DNA of 64,000 bases from Pseudomonadota bacterium (GTDB lineage Bacteria; Pseudomonadota; Alphaproteobacteria; Acetobacterales; Acetobacteraceae). Below the pieces are notes generated by a model, which ran no database searches, was not told the DNA's origin, and saw nothing but the letters and a program-made list of their open reading frames with translations. The translations under genes and the position numbers were made by a program. Positions 35,280 to 44,401 of this stretch are shown here, piece after piece (within the stretch, counting starts at the first letter, position 1; each line of letters begins with the position of its first letter). The stretch spans positions 92,411 through 156,410 of the forward strand of contig JAJZFA010000054.1 in assembly GCA_021805565.1 (NCBI GenBank), given 5' to 3'.

Positions 35280-36326
35280 ATGAGCCAATCCGCCGAAGCC
35301 GACTTCTTCTTGAAATCCCGCGGCGTCTCGCGCGGCCTCGACGCATACGTCGTCGCCGCCCGCTTCTCCCGCGATGGCCGCCGCGCCGCGTTCGCACTTG
35401 GCGACGGTTCTGTCCGGCTGGTCGCGACGGCCGCCCCTGACGACTGGTCCTCCATCGCTGTCCATGACGGTGCCATCCTGGATTTCGCCGTCGATCCATC
35501 GGGCGGTGGCTTCATTTCCGGCGGCGACGACGGCAAGCTGAACCGCATCGCCGCCAGCGGCGCCGTATCCAATGCCGGCACCTTCGGCACGAAATGGGTC
35601 GAACACGTCGCCACCCATGCGCTGGACAGCGGCAAGGGCCTGATCGCCGCCAGTGCCGGCAAGCTGATAAAGCTATACGATCAGTCCGGCCAGTTGCTGA
35701 AGGAACTGACCCACCCGTCCACTGTCACCGGCCTGTCATTCGATGGCAAAGGCAAGCGAATTGGCGCGTCCCACTACAATGGCGCCTCGATATGGTTTGT
35801 GGCCGCGAAGACCGACAGTCCCCGCAAGCTGGAATGGAAAGGCAGCCACACCGGCATCGCGATCCACCCGGATGGCGACGCGGTGGTGACCGCGATGCAG
35901 GAAAACGCCCTGCACGGCTGGAAACTGCCCAACGGCGAACATATGCGCATGAGCGGTTATCCGGCCAAAACCGACAGCCTGTCCTTCAACCGCAACGGCA
36001 AATGGCTCGCCAGCAGCGGCGCCGACGCCATGGTGCTATGGCCGTTCTTTGGCGGCGGCCCAATGGGTAAGGCGCCGATCGAACTTGCTGGCGGCGACGG
36101 CATCATCTGCACGCGAGTCGCATGCAACCCAAAGCAGGACATTGTCGCCGGCGGATTCACCGATGGGCTGGTGGTGGTGGCGCAAATCGACTCGTCGCGC
36201 ATTCTGCCGATCGTTCCCCCCGACCATGGGCCGGTTAGCGCGCTGGCCTGGAGTCCGGACGGAACACATCTGGCGGTGGGCACCGAAACCGGCTTTGCCG
36301 CCCTGATCGATTTTGCCAGTCATTAA
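35280..36326 (+). CDS. WD40-repeat beta-propeller protein
   Basis: 348 aa from ATG 35280; the track start at 35046 is inside brnA. Repeating blade motifs are visible: VVAARFSRDGRRAAFALGDGSVRL, ILDFAVDPSGGGFISGGDDGKLNRI, VTGLSFDGKGKRIGAS, SLSFNRNGKWLASSGADAMVLW and VSALAWSPDGTHLAVGTETG. No signal or membrane helix is seen, so it is a cytosolic scaffold. WD40 genes often sit next to COG0523 GTPase genes in alphaproteobacteria, which suggests a joint role in metal delivery. Confidence 0.88.
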   Translation: MSQSAEADFFLKSRGVSRGLDAYVVAARFSRDGRRAAFALGDGSVRLVATAAPDDWSSIAVHDGAILDFAVDPSGGGFISGGDDGKLNRIAASGAVSNAGTFGTKWVEHVATHALDSGKGLIAASAGKLIKLYDQSGQLLKELTHPSTVTGLSFDGKGKRIGASHYNGASIWFVAAKTDSPRKLEWKGSHTGIAIHPDGDAVVTAMQENALHGWKLPNGEHMRMSGYPAKTDSLSFNRNGKWLASSGADAMVLWPFFGGGPMGKAPIELAGGDGIICTRVACNPKQDIVAGGFTDGLVVVAQIDSSRILPIVPPDHGPVSALAWSPDGTHLAVGTETGFAALIDFASH

Positions 36327-36331
36327 CGGGG

Positions 36332-36823
36332 ATGGAGCGTCCGTTCTCGATCCGCGCCGCCACTGCCGGCGACATGGGGTCGATCGCCGCGTTGTTCCGC
36401 ACCTATGCACGTGGGATCGGGGTGGATTTGTCTTACCAAGGATTCGAACAGGAACTGGCCTCTCTGCCCGGCGCCTATGCGCCCCCTCTCGGCGCGTTAT
36501 TCATCGCCGTTTCGGCCACCGAAGCCCCAATTGGCTGCGTCGCGGTTCGGCCGTTCGGCGAACCCGGCGTGTGCGAAATGAAGCGCCTGCATACGTTGCC
36601 GGACTCCCGTGGTGCCGGCATCGGCTCCGCGCTTGCCGCCGCGGCGATCGAGGCCGCGACCCAGGCTGGATTTGCGACAATGCTGCTCGACACGCTGCCC
36701 AGCATGACCGCGGCGCTGACCGTGTACCGCCGGCTTGGGTTCGAAGTCACGTCGGCCTATTACGATTCGCCCCTGCCGGATACGATTTTCATGCGAAAGG
36801 CGCTGCGCCGCTCCGGCACCTGA
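36332..36823 (+). CDS. GNAT-family N-acetyltransferase
   Basis: 163 aa starting 5 bp after the WD40 stop. GNAT motifs are clear: IGCVAVRPFGEPGVCEMKRLHTLPDSRGAGIGSAL holds the acetyl-CoA loop (R-G-A-G-I-G-S-A), and LDTLPSMTAALTVYRRLGFEV is the C-terminal half. It transfers an acetyl group from CoA to an unknown amine. The tight spacing places it in the CobW-WD40 transcript. Confidence 0.88.
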   Translation: MERPFSIRAATAGDMGSIAALFRTYARGIGVDLSYQGFEQELASLPGAYAPPLGALFIAVSATEAPIGCVAVRPFGEPGVCEMKRLHTLPDSRGAGIGSALAAAAIEAATQAGFATMLLDTLPSMTAALTVYRRLGFEVTSAYYDSPLPDTIFMRKALRRSGT

Positions 36824-36833
36824 ACGCAAATAA

Positions 36834-37970
36834 TCAATTGGGCAAACCAACCGTCCACGCGTCGTAGCCGTACACCCAGTCCGCATCGTGCGGCTGTTTC
36901 AGCCAGGTATTTTGCGCCGAGGTCTGCTGGATGCGGCTGGTGCGCGGTTTGCGCGCGGCTTCGTAGCGCAGCAGCGCGGCATGCAGCCCGTCGCGGTCAA
37001 CGCCGTCCAGGCAGCGCGACAAAATGGCACCGTCCTCAATGGACGTGGATGCCCCCTGCGCCATGTACGGCGTCATCGGATGGCAGGCATCCCCGAGCAG
37101 AGCGACGTTGCCTTCGACCCATTTCGGTAGTGGATCGCGCTCCACCAGCGCCCATTTATGCACATCGGGGCACGCCGCCAAAATGGCCCGGACCCGCGGA
37201 TGAAATGTGTCGTAGGCGGCGCGCAAGGCGGCGAGATCGCCCTTCGCGGACCATGATTCAATGTCGAAATCCGGTTCCGGCGTGCTGGTGACGAAATACA
37301 GTTCGTCCCGCCTGGGGTTGACGAAATAGCTGACGATATGGCGATCCGGCCCCCACCATTTGACGCACGGATCGGGCCGCATGGCGCCCAGCCGTTCGGT
37401 TGGAAACACGGTGCGGTAGGCGACCCGCCCGGTAAAGCGCGGCTGTTCCTTGCCCAGCATGACTTCGCGCACGACCGAATGCACGCCGTCGGCACCGATG
37501 ACGGCATCGGCGACCTGGGTCTCGCCGTTGGCAAAGGTCATGCGGACGGTGCCGTCCGGCGCTTGATCCAGACCGGTGAGCGTGTGGTTCAGGCTGATGG
37601 CACCGGGCGGTATCAGGTCAGCCAGCATGGCATGCAGATCGCCCCGATGCATGAGGAAATACGGCACGCCGTGCCGGTCCAGGACAGACTGCCCAAGCGG
37701 CAGCGAGTTGGTCAGGTTTCCGGTGTCGTAGTCGCGCGAATCGTTGGTTTCGGGCTGGAACGCCTGGGCCAGCAACTTGTCCTTCAAGCCCAGCGCATAC
37801 AACACCCTGATCGAGTTCGGCGCCTGCTGAATGCCGGCCCCAAGCCGGGTAAAGCCCCGCGCCTGCTCAAAAATATGGGCGTCGATGCCGATCCGGCGCA
37901 AGCAGGCGGCAGCGGTCAGGCCACCTATACCGGCACCGATGATCGCGATGCGGGGTTTTTGTTGGATCAT
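36834..37970 (-). CDS. FAD-dependent aromatic monooxygenase, 6-hydroxynicotinate 3-monooxygenase (NicC)-like
   Basis: 378 aa. The FAD motif GAGIGGLTAAACLRRIG, FTRLGAGIQQAPN, HRGDLHAML, GADGVHSVVRE and GDACHPMTPYMAQGAS place it in the salicylate-hydroxylase group. PCVKWWGPDRHIVSYFV, RDELYFVTSTPEPDF and the C-terminal DADWVYGYDAW strongly resemble, from memory, NicC of nicotinic acid degradation. No other nic gene lies nearby, so the substrate is not assured. It is convergent with the GNAT gene, 10 bp away. Confidence 0.82.
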   Translation of the reverse strand: MIQQKPRIAIIGAGIGGLTAAACLRRIGIDAHIFEQARGFTRLGAGIQQAPNSIRVLYALGLKDKLLAQAFQPETNDSRDYDTGNLTNSLPLGQSVLDRHGVPYFLMHRGDLHAMLADLIPPGAISLNHTLTGLDQAPDGTVRMTFANGETQVADAVIGADGVHSVVREVMLGKEQPRFTGRVAYRTVFPTERLGAMRPDPCVKWWGPDRHIVSYFVNPRRDELYFVTSTPEPDFDIESWSAKGDLAALRAAYDTFHPRVRAILAACPDVHKWALVERDPLPKWVEGNVALLGDACHPMTPYMAQGASTSIEDGAILSRCLDGVDRDGLHAALLRYEAARKPRTSRIQQTSAQNTWLKQPHDADWVYGYDAWTVGLPN

Positions 37971-38030
37971 CGGTATCCTCCGTGGGACTGCGATTTGCCG
38001 GGTTGCGCGGCCATCGCCAGGAAGGCGGCA

Positions 38031-38828
38031 TTATGGCGCGGCGTTCAACTCAGCCAGAACACCCATATAGGCATCGGGCGGAATCGTCACCGCGCCGTGA
38101 AACGGCGAACTCAGCCCAACGATCAGAAGCAGCACCAGCAGGCCGGATGCAACCAGCGCCGCTGTCATCAGCAGGTGCAACCCCGGAGCGGGTGCGCCCA
38201 AAACGAAACTGAATGCGGCCATCAATGCACCGCCAGACAGCAGAACCACCCAGACCAGATTGGGAATAGTCCCATGGGTCGCCAGTCGCCGGTCGCGGCG
38301 TTCGGTCGCGATATCGCTCAACCCCTGGATCAGAAACGCCTGGATGTTCGCCTGTCCCAGATCGGCCGGGATCATCGAGAACACCGTACGATCGAGGTGC
38401 AGCAACAGCGGCTCGGCGGCCGGAAGCGTGCGGCCGGCGATTTGCGCGGGCCATTCGACATCGACGATGTGAGCCAGATAGGCTTTCAAATCGGCGCGCA
38501 TCGCTGTCCCGGCCGGTTCTGGGATGCCATGGCTTGCCTGGTAAATATTGCCGATCAGGTCCGCCTCGTGGCGGGCCAGTGCTTCGGCCGCGCTGTATTG
38601 TTCCCACGCCGCCGTCGCCATGAATGCCAGCAGCACCGCGTAGGTGGTACCGATCACCGCGAAAATCGCGCTTCCCAGCACGGTATGGTCGCGCCGCAGG
38701 CTGGCCGGCACGATTCGCTGCACCAGGATTTGCAAGACCAGCGCGCCGATAATACCGGCTGCGAGAATAAAAGCGCCCGATTGCCAGATCGGGTGCATCG
38801 TGGCGGCCATCGACATCATGATGTACAC
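38031..38828 (-). CDS. DUF4239 (bestrophin-like) membrane protein
   Basis: 265 aa with two N-terminal helices (AFILAAGIIGALVLQIL and VIGTTYAVLLAFMATAAW), a long polar domain and two C-terminal helices. The segment ...AVLLAFMATAAWEQYSAAEALARHEADLIGNIYQ is diagnostic of DUF4239. Its function is not established; a channel-like role is proposed by fold similarity. Several Met codons lie near the start, so the exact start is uncertain. It is divergent from hprK, with 205 bp between starts. Confidence 0.75.
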   Translation of the reverse strand: MYIMMSMAATMHPIWQSGAFILAAGIIGALVLQILVQRIVPASLRRDHTVLGSAIFAVIGTTYAVLLAFMATAAWEQYSAAEALARHEADLIGNIYQASHGIPEPAGTAMRADLKAYLAHIVDVEWPAQIAGRTLPAAEPLLLHLDRTVFSMIPADLGQANIQAFLIQGLSDIATERRDRRLATHGTIPNLVWVVLLSGGALMAAFSFVLGAPAPGLHLLMTAALVASGLLVLLLIVGLSSPFHGAVTIPPDAYMGVLAELNAAP

Positions 38829-39033
38829 TTCCCCGAGCCTGGAGCGGCGGAAGCCGTTGCCGAGGCGGCCATGCTAGGGTGGCCGACCAGCGTGCGGCAA
38901 TACCGGACAGACTTGCGACGCCGGCTTTCTTCGCGTGGCTGGATGCCCGGATGGAATCGACTGGGCCGGACGGATGCTGGTGTGCCGGCAAGCGGCTTCC
39001 CTTTCGCCCGCGATGCGATCAGACTGCGCCCCC

Positions 39034-39468
39034 ATGGACAGCCAGCGGCGCATGCACGGAAGCTGCGTATCAAGGGACGGCCACGCGGTACTCGTGACCG
39101 GTCCTCCTGGATCGGGAAAGTCCGACCTTGTGTTAAGGCTGCTTTCGCGCGGATTCGAACTGGTCGCTGACGACCGGGTCGATATCGACGGCGGTTTCGC
39201 TTCCTGCCCCGCGCCGCTGGCCGGCCTGCTGGAAGCGCGTGGGCTTGGCATTGTGCGCCTACCATACCGGACACGGGCCAAACTCGCATTGATCGTCGAA
39301 CTTGATGCACAGCCAGATCGTATGCCCATGCCGCGGCAGCACCCGGAGCTGCTTTTGCCGGTCGTGCGGATCGATGCCGCCGCGGCATCCGCCCCCGACC
39401 GGCTTATTCTGGCGCTGGACTGTGCGCTCGGGCGGGTCACCCAGATCGCCGGAGCGTTCGCCGCATGA
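39034..39468 (+). CDS. hprK: HPr kinase/phosphorylase, short alphaproteobacterial type
   Basis: 144 aa from ATG 39034; 39013 and the track start 38935 are possible. It contains only the C-terminal catalytic half of the full-length enzyme: RMHGSCVSRDGHAVLVTGPPGSGKSDL carries the P-loop, then LVADDRVDIDGG and the capping LGIVRLPYRTRAKLALIVEL region. It phosphorylates HPr on its regulatory Ser. The TGA overlaps the rapZ ATG (ATGA). The cluster with rapZ, EIIA, ptsH and ptsI confirms its role in the regulatory PTS. Confidence 0.9.
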   Translation: MDSQRRMHGSCVSRDGHAVLVTGPPGSGKSDLVLRLLSRGFELVADDRVDIDGGFASCPAPLAGLLEARGLGIVRLPYRTRAKLALIVELDAQPDRMPMPRQHPELLLPVVRIDAAAASAPDRLILALDCALGRVTQIAGAFAA

Positions 39469-40448
39469 GCAGCCTGTCCGTCGTCATCGTCAGCGGTTTG
39501 TCCGGTGGCGGCAAGGCGTCGATTCTGCGCGCGCTGGAAGATTCGGGGTATGAGGCGGTGGACAATCCGCCGCTGACGTCCCTGGAGGATATGATCGCCC
39601 GCGGCGACCGACGGCTGGCGGTGGGGATCGACGCCCGGACCCGTGGCTTCGACGCCGCCGCCGTGCTGGAGACGATCGCTCGTCTGCGTTCGGCGCCCGG
39701 CCCCCTGGTTCAATTGGTGTTTGCCAGGGCGGACGAAAGCACGCTGCTCCGCCGCTACACCGAAACCCGCCGTCGCCATCCGCTTGCCCCGCAAGGCGTG
39801 GTCGCCGACGGTATCGCGGCTGAAATCGCGCTGACCGAACCGCTGCGCCAAAACGCCGATCTGGTGGTCGATACCACGGGACTGACCGTCGCCAACCTGC
39901 GACGGCTGATCGAGCGGCATTTCGGGGCCGGCGCCGGTCAGGCGCAACTGGCCGTTTCGCTGGTGTCATTTGCCTATCCGAAGGGCCTGCCGCCGGAAGC
40001 AGATCTGGTATTCGATGCACGCTTCCTGCGAAACCCGTACTACGATCCCATATTGCGCTCACGGACGGGGATCGATGCCGAAGTTGCCGCCTATGTCGAA
40101 GCCGACCCCGACTTCGGGAATTTTTTTTCGCTGATGACCGGATTGGTCGAACTTCTCTTGCCGCGGTTTCTGCAAGAGGGCAAAAGATACGCAACGATCA
40201 CGATTGGGTGTACTGGTGGCCACCATAGATCCGTGCATCTTATTGAAAAATTGGCGAATCATCTCACTGGATGCGCCGGTTCCCTCCCAACCGCGAAGTT
40301 TGTCAACGCCGGTTGGCGGGTATTCGTCACCCACCGGGAACTGATGCGGGACGGGACGACGGACGCTTTTATGATGGACCGCCCGGTTGCGCGCCGGGAC
40401 GAATCCGAATTAGACAAGGGTGCGCTGGGTTTGTCGGTTCAGGCGTAG
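39465..40448 (+). CDS. rapZ: RNase adapter RapZ (YvcJ-type nucleotide-binding protein)
   Basis: 327 aa. It has the P-loop VIVSGLSGGGKASIL, DNPPL, and the C-terminal motifs FDARFLRNPYYDP, TIGCTGGHHRSVHLIEKLANHL and TGLVELLLPRF, all typical of RapZ. The canonical Ser/Thr after the P-loop Lys is Ala here, followed by Ser, which may affect nucleotide binding. RapZ proteins sense cell-wall sugars and control RNA turnover in enteric bacteria; here it sits in a PTS operon. The start overlaps the hprK stop. Confidence 0.92.
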   Translation: MSSLSVVIVSGLSGGGKASILRALEDSGYEAVDNPPLTSLEDMIARGDRRLAVGIDARTRGFDAAAVLETIARLRSAPGPLVQLVFARADESTLLRRYTETRRRHPLAPQGVVADGIAAEIALTEPLRQNADLVVDTTGLTVANLRRLIERHFGAGAGQAQLAVSLVSFAYPKGLPPEADLVFDARFLRNPYYDPILRSRTGIDAEVAAYVEADPDFGNFFSLMTGLVELLLPRFLQEGKRYATITIGCTGGHHRSVHLIEKLANHLTGCAGSLPTAKFVNAGWRVFVTHRELMRDGTTDAFMMDRPVARRDESELDKGALGLSVQA

Positions 40449-40531
40449 GAGGCCTGATACAGCACGATGGTCACATCGAACGTCTTTGGATTGGTAAGCC
40501 CGCTCATGATCTGGGACACCGCGGTTCGCTC

Positions 40532-40963
40532 ATGATCGGTATGATCCTGGTCACGCATGGCCATCTGGCGGACGAACTTCGTTCCGCGATGGAGCATGTG
40601 GTCGGCTCCCAGCGCAATGTCGATACGGTCTGCATCGGACCGGAGGACGACATGGAAAACCGCCGGGCCGAGATCGAAGCCTGTATCGGGCGGTGCGATA
40701 CCGGCGACGGTGTCGTGCTGCTGACCGATATGTTTGGCGGAACTCCCTGCAATCTTGCCATCTCGATGATGGAAAAAAAGGGTGTGGAAGTCATCGCGGG
40801 CGTCAATCTGCCGATGCTCGTCAAACTCGCCAAGGTTCGCTCCAACCAGCCGCTGGCCGATGCCGTCACCTGTGCCGAGGATGCCGGTCGCAAATACATC
40901 GCCGCCGCGTCGCACATCCTGCATGGCTGCAAGACGAACGGATCCAGCGGATCCTGTGAATGA
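40532..40963 (+). CDS. PTS EIIA component, mannose/fructose family
   Basis: 143 aa from ATG 40532. The start MIGMILVTHGHLADELRSA has the phospho-acceptor His in THG, and LLTDMFGGTPCNLAISMM is the family's middle motif. It carries no EIIB or EIIC partner; no PTS permease is in the window. In alphaproteobacteria such single EIIA proteins are the output of a regulatory phosphorelay. It overlaps ptsH by 4 bp. The gap to rapZ is 83 bp. Confidence 0.92.
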   Translation: MIGMILVTHGHLADELRSAMEHVVGSQRNVDTVCIGPEDDMENRRAEIEACIGRCDTGDGVVLLTDMFGGTPCNLAISMMEKKGVEVIAGVNLPMLVKLAKVRSNQPLADAVTCAEDAGRKYIAAASHILHGCKTNGSSGSCE

Positions 40964-41259
40964 CCGACGCGCCCCCATCGGGTGAGCCGGTTCTGTCGCG
41001 AGTCGTGACCATCTGCAACAAACGCGGCCTGCATGCCCGCGCCGCCGCGCGCTTCGTCACCATGGCGGAGCAATATGGCGCCTCGGTCGATGTGCTGAAG
41101 GACGGACAGGTGATTTCGGCCCGATCGATCATGGGCCTGATGATGCTGGGCGCCGCACGCGGGGCCGATATCGAGTTGCGTGCCGAAGGCTGGGATGCCA
41201 AGGAAGCGTTGGACGCTCTGGCAGCCCTGGTCGAGGCCGGCTTCCATGAACAGGATTGA
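40960..41259 (+). CDS. ptsH: PTS phosphocarrier HPr
   Basis: 99 aa. The active-site His is in NKRGLHARAAARFV, and the regulatory Ser lies in SARSIMGLMMLGA, the residue HprK would phosphorylate. It receives phosphate from EI and passes it to the EIIA. It begins with an ATGA overlap on the EIIA gene and overlaps the likely ptsI start by 14 bp. Confidence 0.95.
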   Translation: MTDAPPSGEPVLSRVVTICNKRGLHARAAARFVTMAEQYGASVDVLKDGQVISARSIMGLMMLGAARGADIELRAEGWDAKEALDALAALVEAGFHEQD

Positions 41260-43102
41260 GCCACCGCCGCAGCAACACCAGCGAATGGCCCAATCCGCCC
41301 TCGCTGCCCCCGATGCACGCCCCGAACGATCCTTCCATGGGTTGGCCGTATCGGCCGGTGTGGCGATCGGCCCGGTATTCGGCACCACCGAACCGGAAGC
41401 GGTTATCGCCCGCCACAAAATTCAGGCATCCGATATCGGCGCCGAAAGCGGCCGGCTGGAAGCGGCGATTGTCCAGTCGCGCAAGCAACTGGCGAAACTT
41501 CGCGCGAAACTGGCGCTGTTGCCGGAAGAAAGCCAGTCGCAGATCGCCCCGCTGATCGATGCGTACATCCAGATGCTGGGTCCGTCGCGTCTGCTGCGGG
41601 GTGTGCGCGCAAGAATCGCGGAAACTCTGCTGTCCGCCGAAACCGCCGTTCTGACCGAGGCCGCGGCGATCGCGGCAGCCATCATGGCCCAGGCGGAACC
41701 CGGCTTGCCAGCCGAGGACCGGGCCGGACTGCAACGACGCGCCGATGAAATCGGGGAAATCGGCCGCCGGCTGGTGCGCAACCTGACCCGCTCGCCGTTC
41801 CGCAGCTTCGCCGGCCTGCCGGAAGGATCGATCCTGGTCGCTGAAAGTCTTCGCCCGGCCGACGCCGCGCTGCTTGACCCGTCGCGCCTTGCCGGCGTGG
41901 TGACGGACGAGGGCGGCGCGGACGGGCATACCGCCGTGATGCTGCGTGCCCTTGGCGTCCCCGCGGTCCTTGGCGCTACCGGACTGGCGCATGCAATGCA
42001 GCCGGGCGACATCGCCGTGGTGGACGGCAGTGCCGGGACGGTCACGCTGAACCCGTCCGCCACGACGATGACCGCCGCCAAACGCTCGGTAACCGCCTTC
42101 GCGCGGGAACGGCAGCGATACGCCAAGCTGCGCCGGCTTCCCGCCGTGACGATGGATGGCGAACCGGTGGAGTTGCAGGCCAACCTCGAATTGCCCGTCG
42201 AACTGCCGCTGATCGTGCAATCCGGCGCCGTGGGGATCGGTCTGCTGCGAACCGAGTTCCTGTTCATGAACCGGGAAACCGTGCCCGATGAGGCCACTCA
42301 GGCCGAGAGCTATCGTACCATCGTCGAGGCGATGAACGGCGATCCCGTCACCATCCGCGTCCTGGACTGGGGCGGCGAGAAGGAAATCGAGGCACTGACG
42401 CTGGCCGGCGTTGTGCCGGAAATCGCCGATACCAATCCGGCGCTGGGACTGCGCGGTATCAGGCTGCTGCTGCGCTGCCCAGACCTGCTGGAAACACAGT
42501 TATCGGCGATTTTGCGCGCGTCCATGAGCGGCCCGGTGCGCGTGCTGCTTCCCATGGTCACCACCGTCGGCGAGGTTCGCGCGGCCCGCGAGATCTACGA
42601 ACGGGTGGCGAGGCGATTACGCCGCCGCGGCGAGCGCATCCCCGAAAAGTTGCCGCCGATGGGGATCATGATCGAAACCCCCGGCGCGGCGTTGTCGGCC
42701 GATGCGCTGGCGCTGGAAGCAGATTTTTTCGCGATCGGGACCAACGACCTGACCGCCTATACCCTGGCGGTGGACCGGGCGGAAAGCGACGTGGCGGCGC
42801 TGTACGATCCGATGCATCCGGCTGTTCTGCGGCTGGTGCAGTTCGCGGCCGAGGCCGCGCTGCGCATGCGGATGCCGGTGTCGATCTGCGGCGAACTGGC
42901 CGCCGCCCCGCGGCTGACTCCGCTGCTCCTCGGACTGGGGATCCGGTCGCTCAGCATGAATGCTTCGGCGGTGCCGAGGGTAAAGCAAATGGTCCGGTCC
43001 GTGCAGATCGATGCCTGTGTACGCTTCGCCCGCAGGGTGATGGAACAAGGCGATGCGGATCGGATCCGGGCGCTGGTGGACGGGTTCGGAAAGGACGTAT
43101 GA
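41246..43102 (+). CDS. ptsI: PTS enzyme I (phosphoenolpyruvate-protein phosphotransferase)
   Basis: About 618 aa from ATG 41246, where GAGG precedes the start; ATG 41285 (605 aa) is the alternative. The N-terminal HPr-binding domain begins FHGLAVSAGVAIGP. The phospho-His lies in DEGGADGHTAVMLRALGVPAVLG. The PEP-binding part has GIGLLRTEFLFMNR, PTSMGIMIETPGAAL-like (PPMGIMIETPGAAL) and FFAIGTNDLTAYTLAVDR. There is no GAF domain, so it is EI rather than EI-Ntr (PtsP). It powers the phosphorelay encoded by this operon. Confidence 0.93.
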   Translation: MNRIEPPPQQHQRMAQSALAAPDARPERSFHGLAVSAGVAIGPVFGTTEPEAVIARHKIQASDIGAESGRLEAAIVQSRKQLAKLRAKLALLPEESQSQIAPLIDAYIQMLGPSRLLRGVRARIAETLLSAETAVLTEAAAIAAAIMAQAEPGLPAEDRAGLQRRADEIGEIGRRLVRNLTRSPFRSFAGLPEGSILVAESLRPADAALLDPSRLAGVVTDEGGADGHTAVMLRALGVPAVLGATGLAHAMQPGDIAVVDGSAGTVTLNPSATTMTAAKRSVTAFARERQRYAKLRRLPAVTMDGEPVELQANLELPVELPLIVQSGAVGIGLLRTEFLFMNRETVPDEATQAESYRTIVEAMNGDPVTIRVLDWGGEKEIEALTLAGVVPEIADTNPALGLRGIRLLLRCPDLLETQLSAILRASMSGPVRVLLPMVTTVGEVRAAREIYERVARRLRRRGERIPEKLPPMGIMIETPGAALSADALALEADFFAIGTNDLTAYTLAVDRAESDVAALYDPMHPAVLRLVQFAAEAALRMRMPVSICGELAAAPRLTPLLLGLGIRSLSMNASAVPRVKQMVRSVQIDACVRFARRVMEQGDADRIRALVDGFGKDV

Positions 43103-43244
43103 GTCCTGCGACCCGGCTGGGCATGGCTTGTATCGCAGGTATGCCAATACGATAAGACAACGACATGACCGCCGGCCGACAACGCGTTGACCAACCCCGC
43201 TCCGTAGCCGCCGAAACCCACCCGCACCCAGCCGAACGCAATCG

Positions 43245-44207
43245 CTATCCTTCCCCCGGCAGTGCAATCGCCGGCCGCCGCCCGCCCCCTGGCCGATAGC
43301 GACGCAGATAGGGCGGCACCACCAGCTCCACCGGCGTCGGTGCGATTCCCAGAGCGGCCAGGCCGGCCGCGCCGGCCGTCACGACATTATCGTGCGATAG
43401 CAGCAAAAGCTGATCCGGCGTCAGCGGCTTGCCAGGAACGTATTGCAGCACCGCCGCCTGCAACCGCGCAATTCCCATGGGGATGTCGAGCAGCTTTTTG
43501 TGCCGGTGCGTTGTCTCCAGGATGAACGCCAGCAGTTCGCGGAACGTCCAGACGCGCGGGCCGCCAAGTTCGAACGTCATGCCTTGCGTCGCGGCCGAGG
43601 CCAGCGCGGCCATCGTCGCGTCGGCGACATCGCCAACGAACACCGGCTGCATTTTGGTATCGCCGGCAATGACCGGCATGAACGGCGCCAGCCGCGCGAT
43701 CCCCGCGAACCGATTGAAGAACTTGTCCTCCATGCCGAACACCAGCGACGGCCGCAGGATCGTGGCGCCCGCAAAGGCGGCCCGTACCGCCTGTTCCGCG
43801 TTGCCTTTAGTCGCGGCATAGCGGCTGGGGCTGTCCGGATCGGCCCCGATGGCGGAAACCTGAATCAACCGGCCGACACCGGCTGCGGCGGACAGGCGGG
43901 CGATGCGCGCGGCGCCCTCGGCGTGGATGGCCTGAAACGACGCCGCGCGGCTTTCGGTCAGCAGCCCGACCAGATTGATCGCCACGGCCGCACCTTCGAC
44001 CGCGCGCTGTACCGTCGCCTCATTGGTAACCGAGGCATACAGAGGCACCACCTGCCCCACTGCCCCCATCGGTTTCAGAAACAGCGCGCCCGCGGGGTCG
44101 CGGGTTGGAATACGCACGATATAGCCCTGCTGCGCCAGCCGTTTGACCACGTAGCGCCCGATAAACCCGGTACCGCCAAAAACCGCCGCGACGCGCCGCG
44201 TTGCCAT
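43245..44207 (-). CDS. NDUFA9-like NAD(P)-binding protein (complex I-associated)
   Basis: 320 aa with a perfect AGGAGG before the start. The Rossmann motif VFGGTGFIGRYVVKRLA is followed by INLVGLL, VSAIGADPDSPSRYAATKG and ILRPSLVFGMEDKFFNRFA, the pattern of the NDUFA9 atypical SDR subfamily. In mitochondria this protein is an accessory subunit of complex I; in alphaproteobacteria the homologue may associate with complex I or act in quinone metabolism. No nuo genes lie here. The role is therefore inferred from family only. Confidence 0.86.
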   Translation of the reverse strand: MATRRVAAVFGGTGFIGRYVVKRLAQQGYIVRIPTRDPAGALFLKPMGAVGQVVPLYASVTNEATVQRAVEGAAVAINLVGLLTESRAASFQAIHAEGAARIARLSAAAGVGRLIQVSAIGADPDSPSRYAATKGNAEQAVRAAFAGATILRPSLVFGMEDKFFNRFAGIARLAPFMPVIAGDTKMQPVFVGDVADATMAALASAATQGMTFELGGPRVWTFRELLAFILETTHRHKKLLDIPMGIARLQAAVLQYVPGKPLTPDQLLLLSHDNVVTAGAAGLAALGIAPTPVELVVPPYLRRYRPGGGRRPAIALPGEG

Positions 44208-44330
44208 CTGCTACCTCCTGTATCCGCCTGGGTCTGATACGCCGCGCGGGCGGCTGCCTCAAGCCGCGCCGCCATTTTATCGTGCGCCGCGATCGTTTGC
44301 GCCGTCAGGCAAATTATTATGTGCCGGAGG

Positions 44331-44359
44331 TTGACGCGGGCCGGCGCGGGGGCTACATC
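44331..44359 (+). promoter_or_regulatory. Probable sigma-70 promoter of tRNA-Leu
   Basis: TTGACG, a 17-bp spacer and TACATC, ending about 43 bp before the tRNA. The same -35 box and spacing occur at the brnTA promoter. Confidence 0.6.
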
Positions 44360-44401
44360 GCGACCCCTGCCGATGTTCGCGGCTCTCGCGGACGGACGGT
44401 T

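Noticed and set aside
37338-39170. 610-aa plus-strand ORF over the monooxygenase and DUF4239 genes
   Set aside because: It covers two clear minus-strand genes and has the composition of a GC-rich antisense frame.
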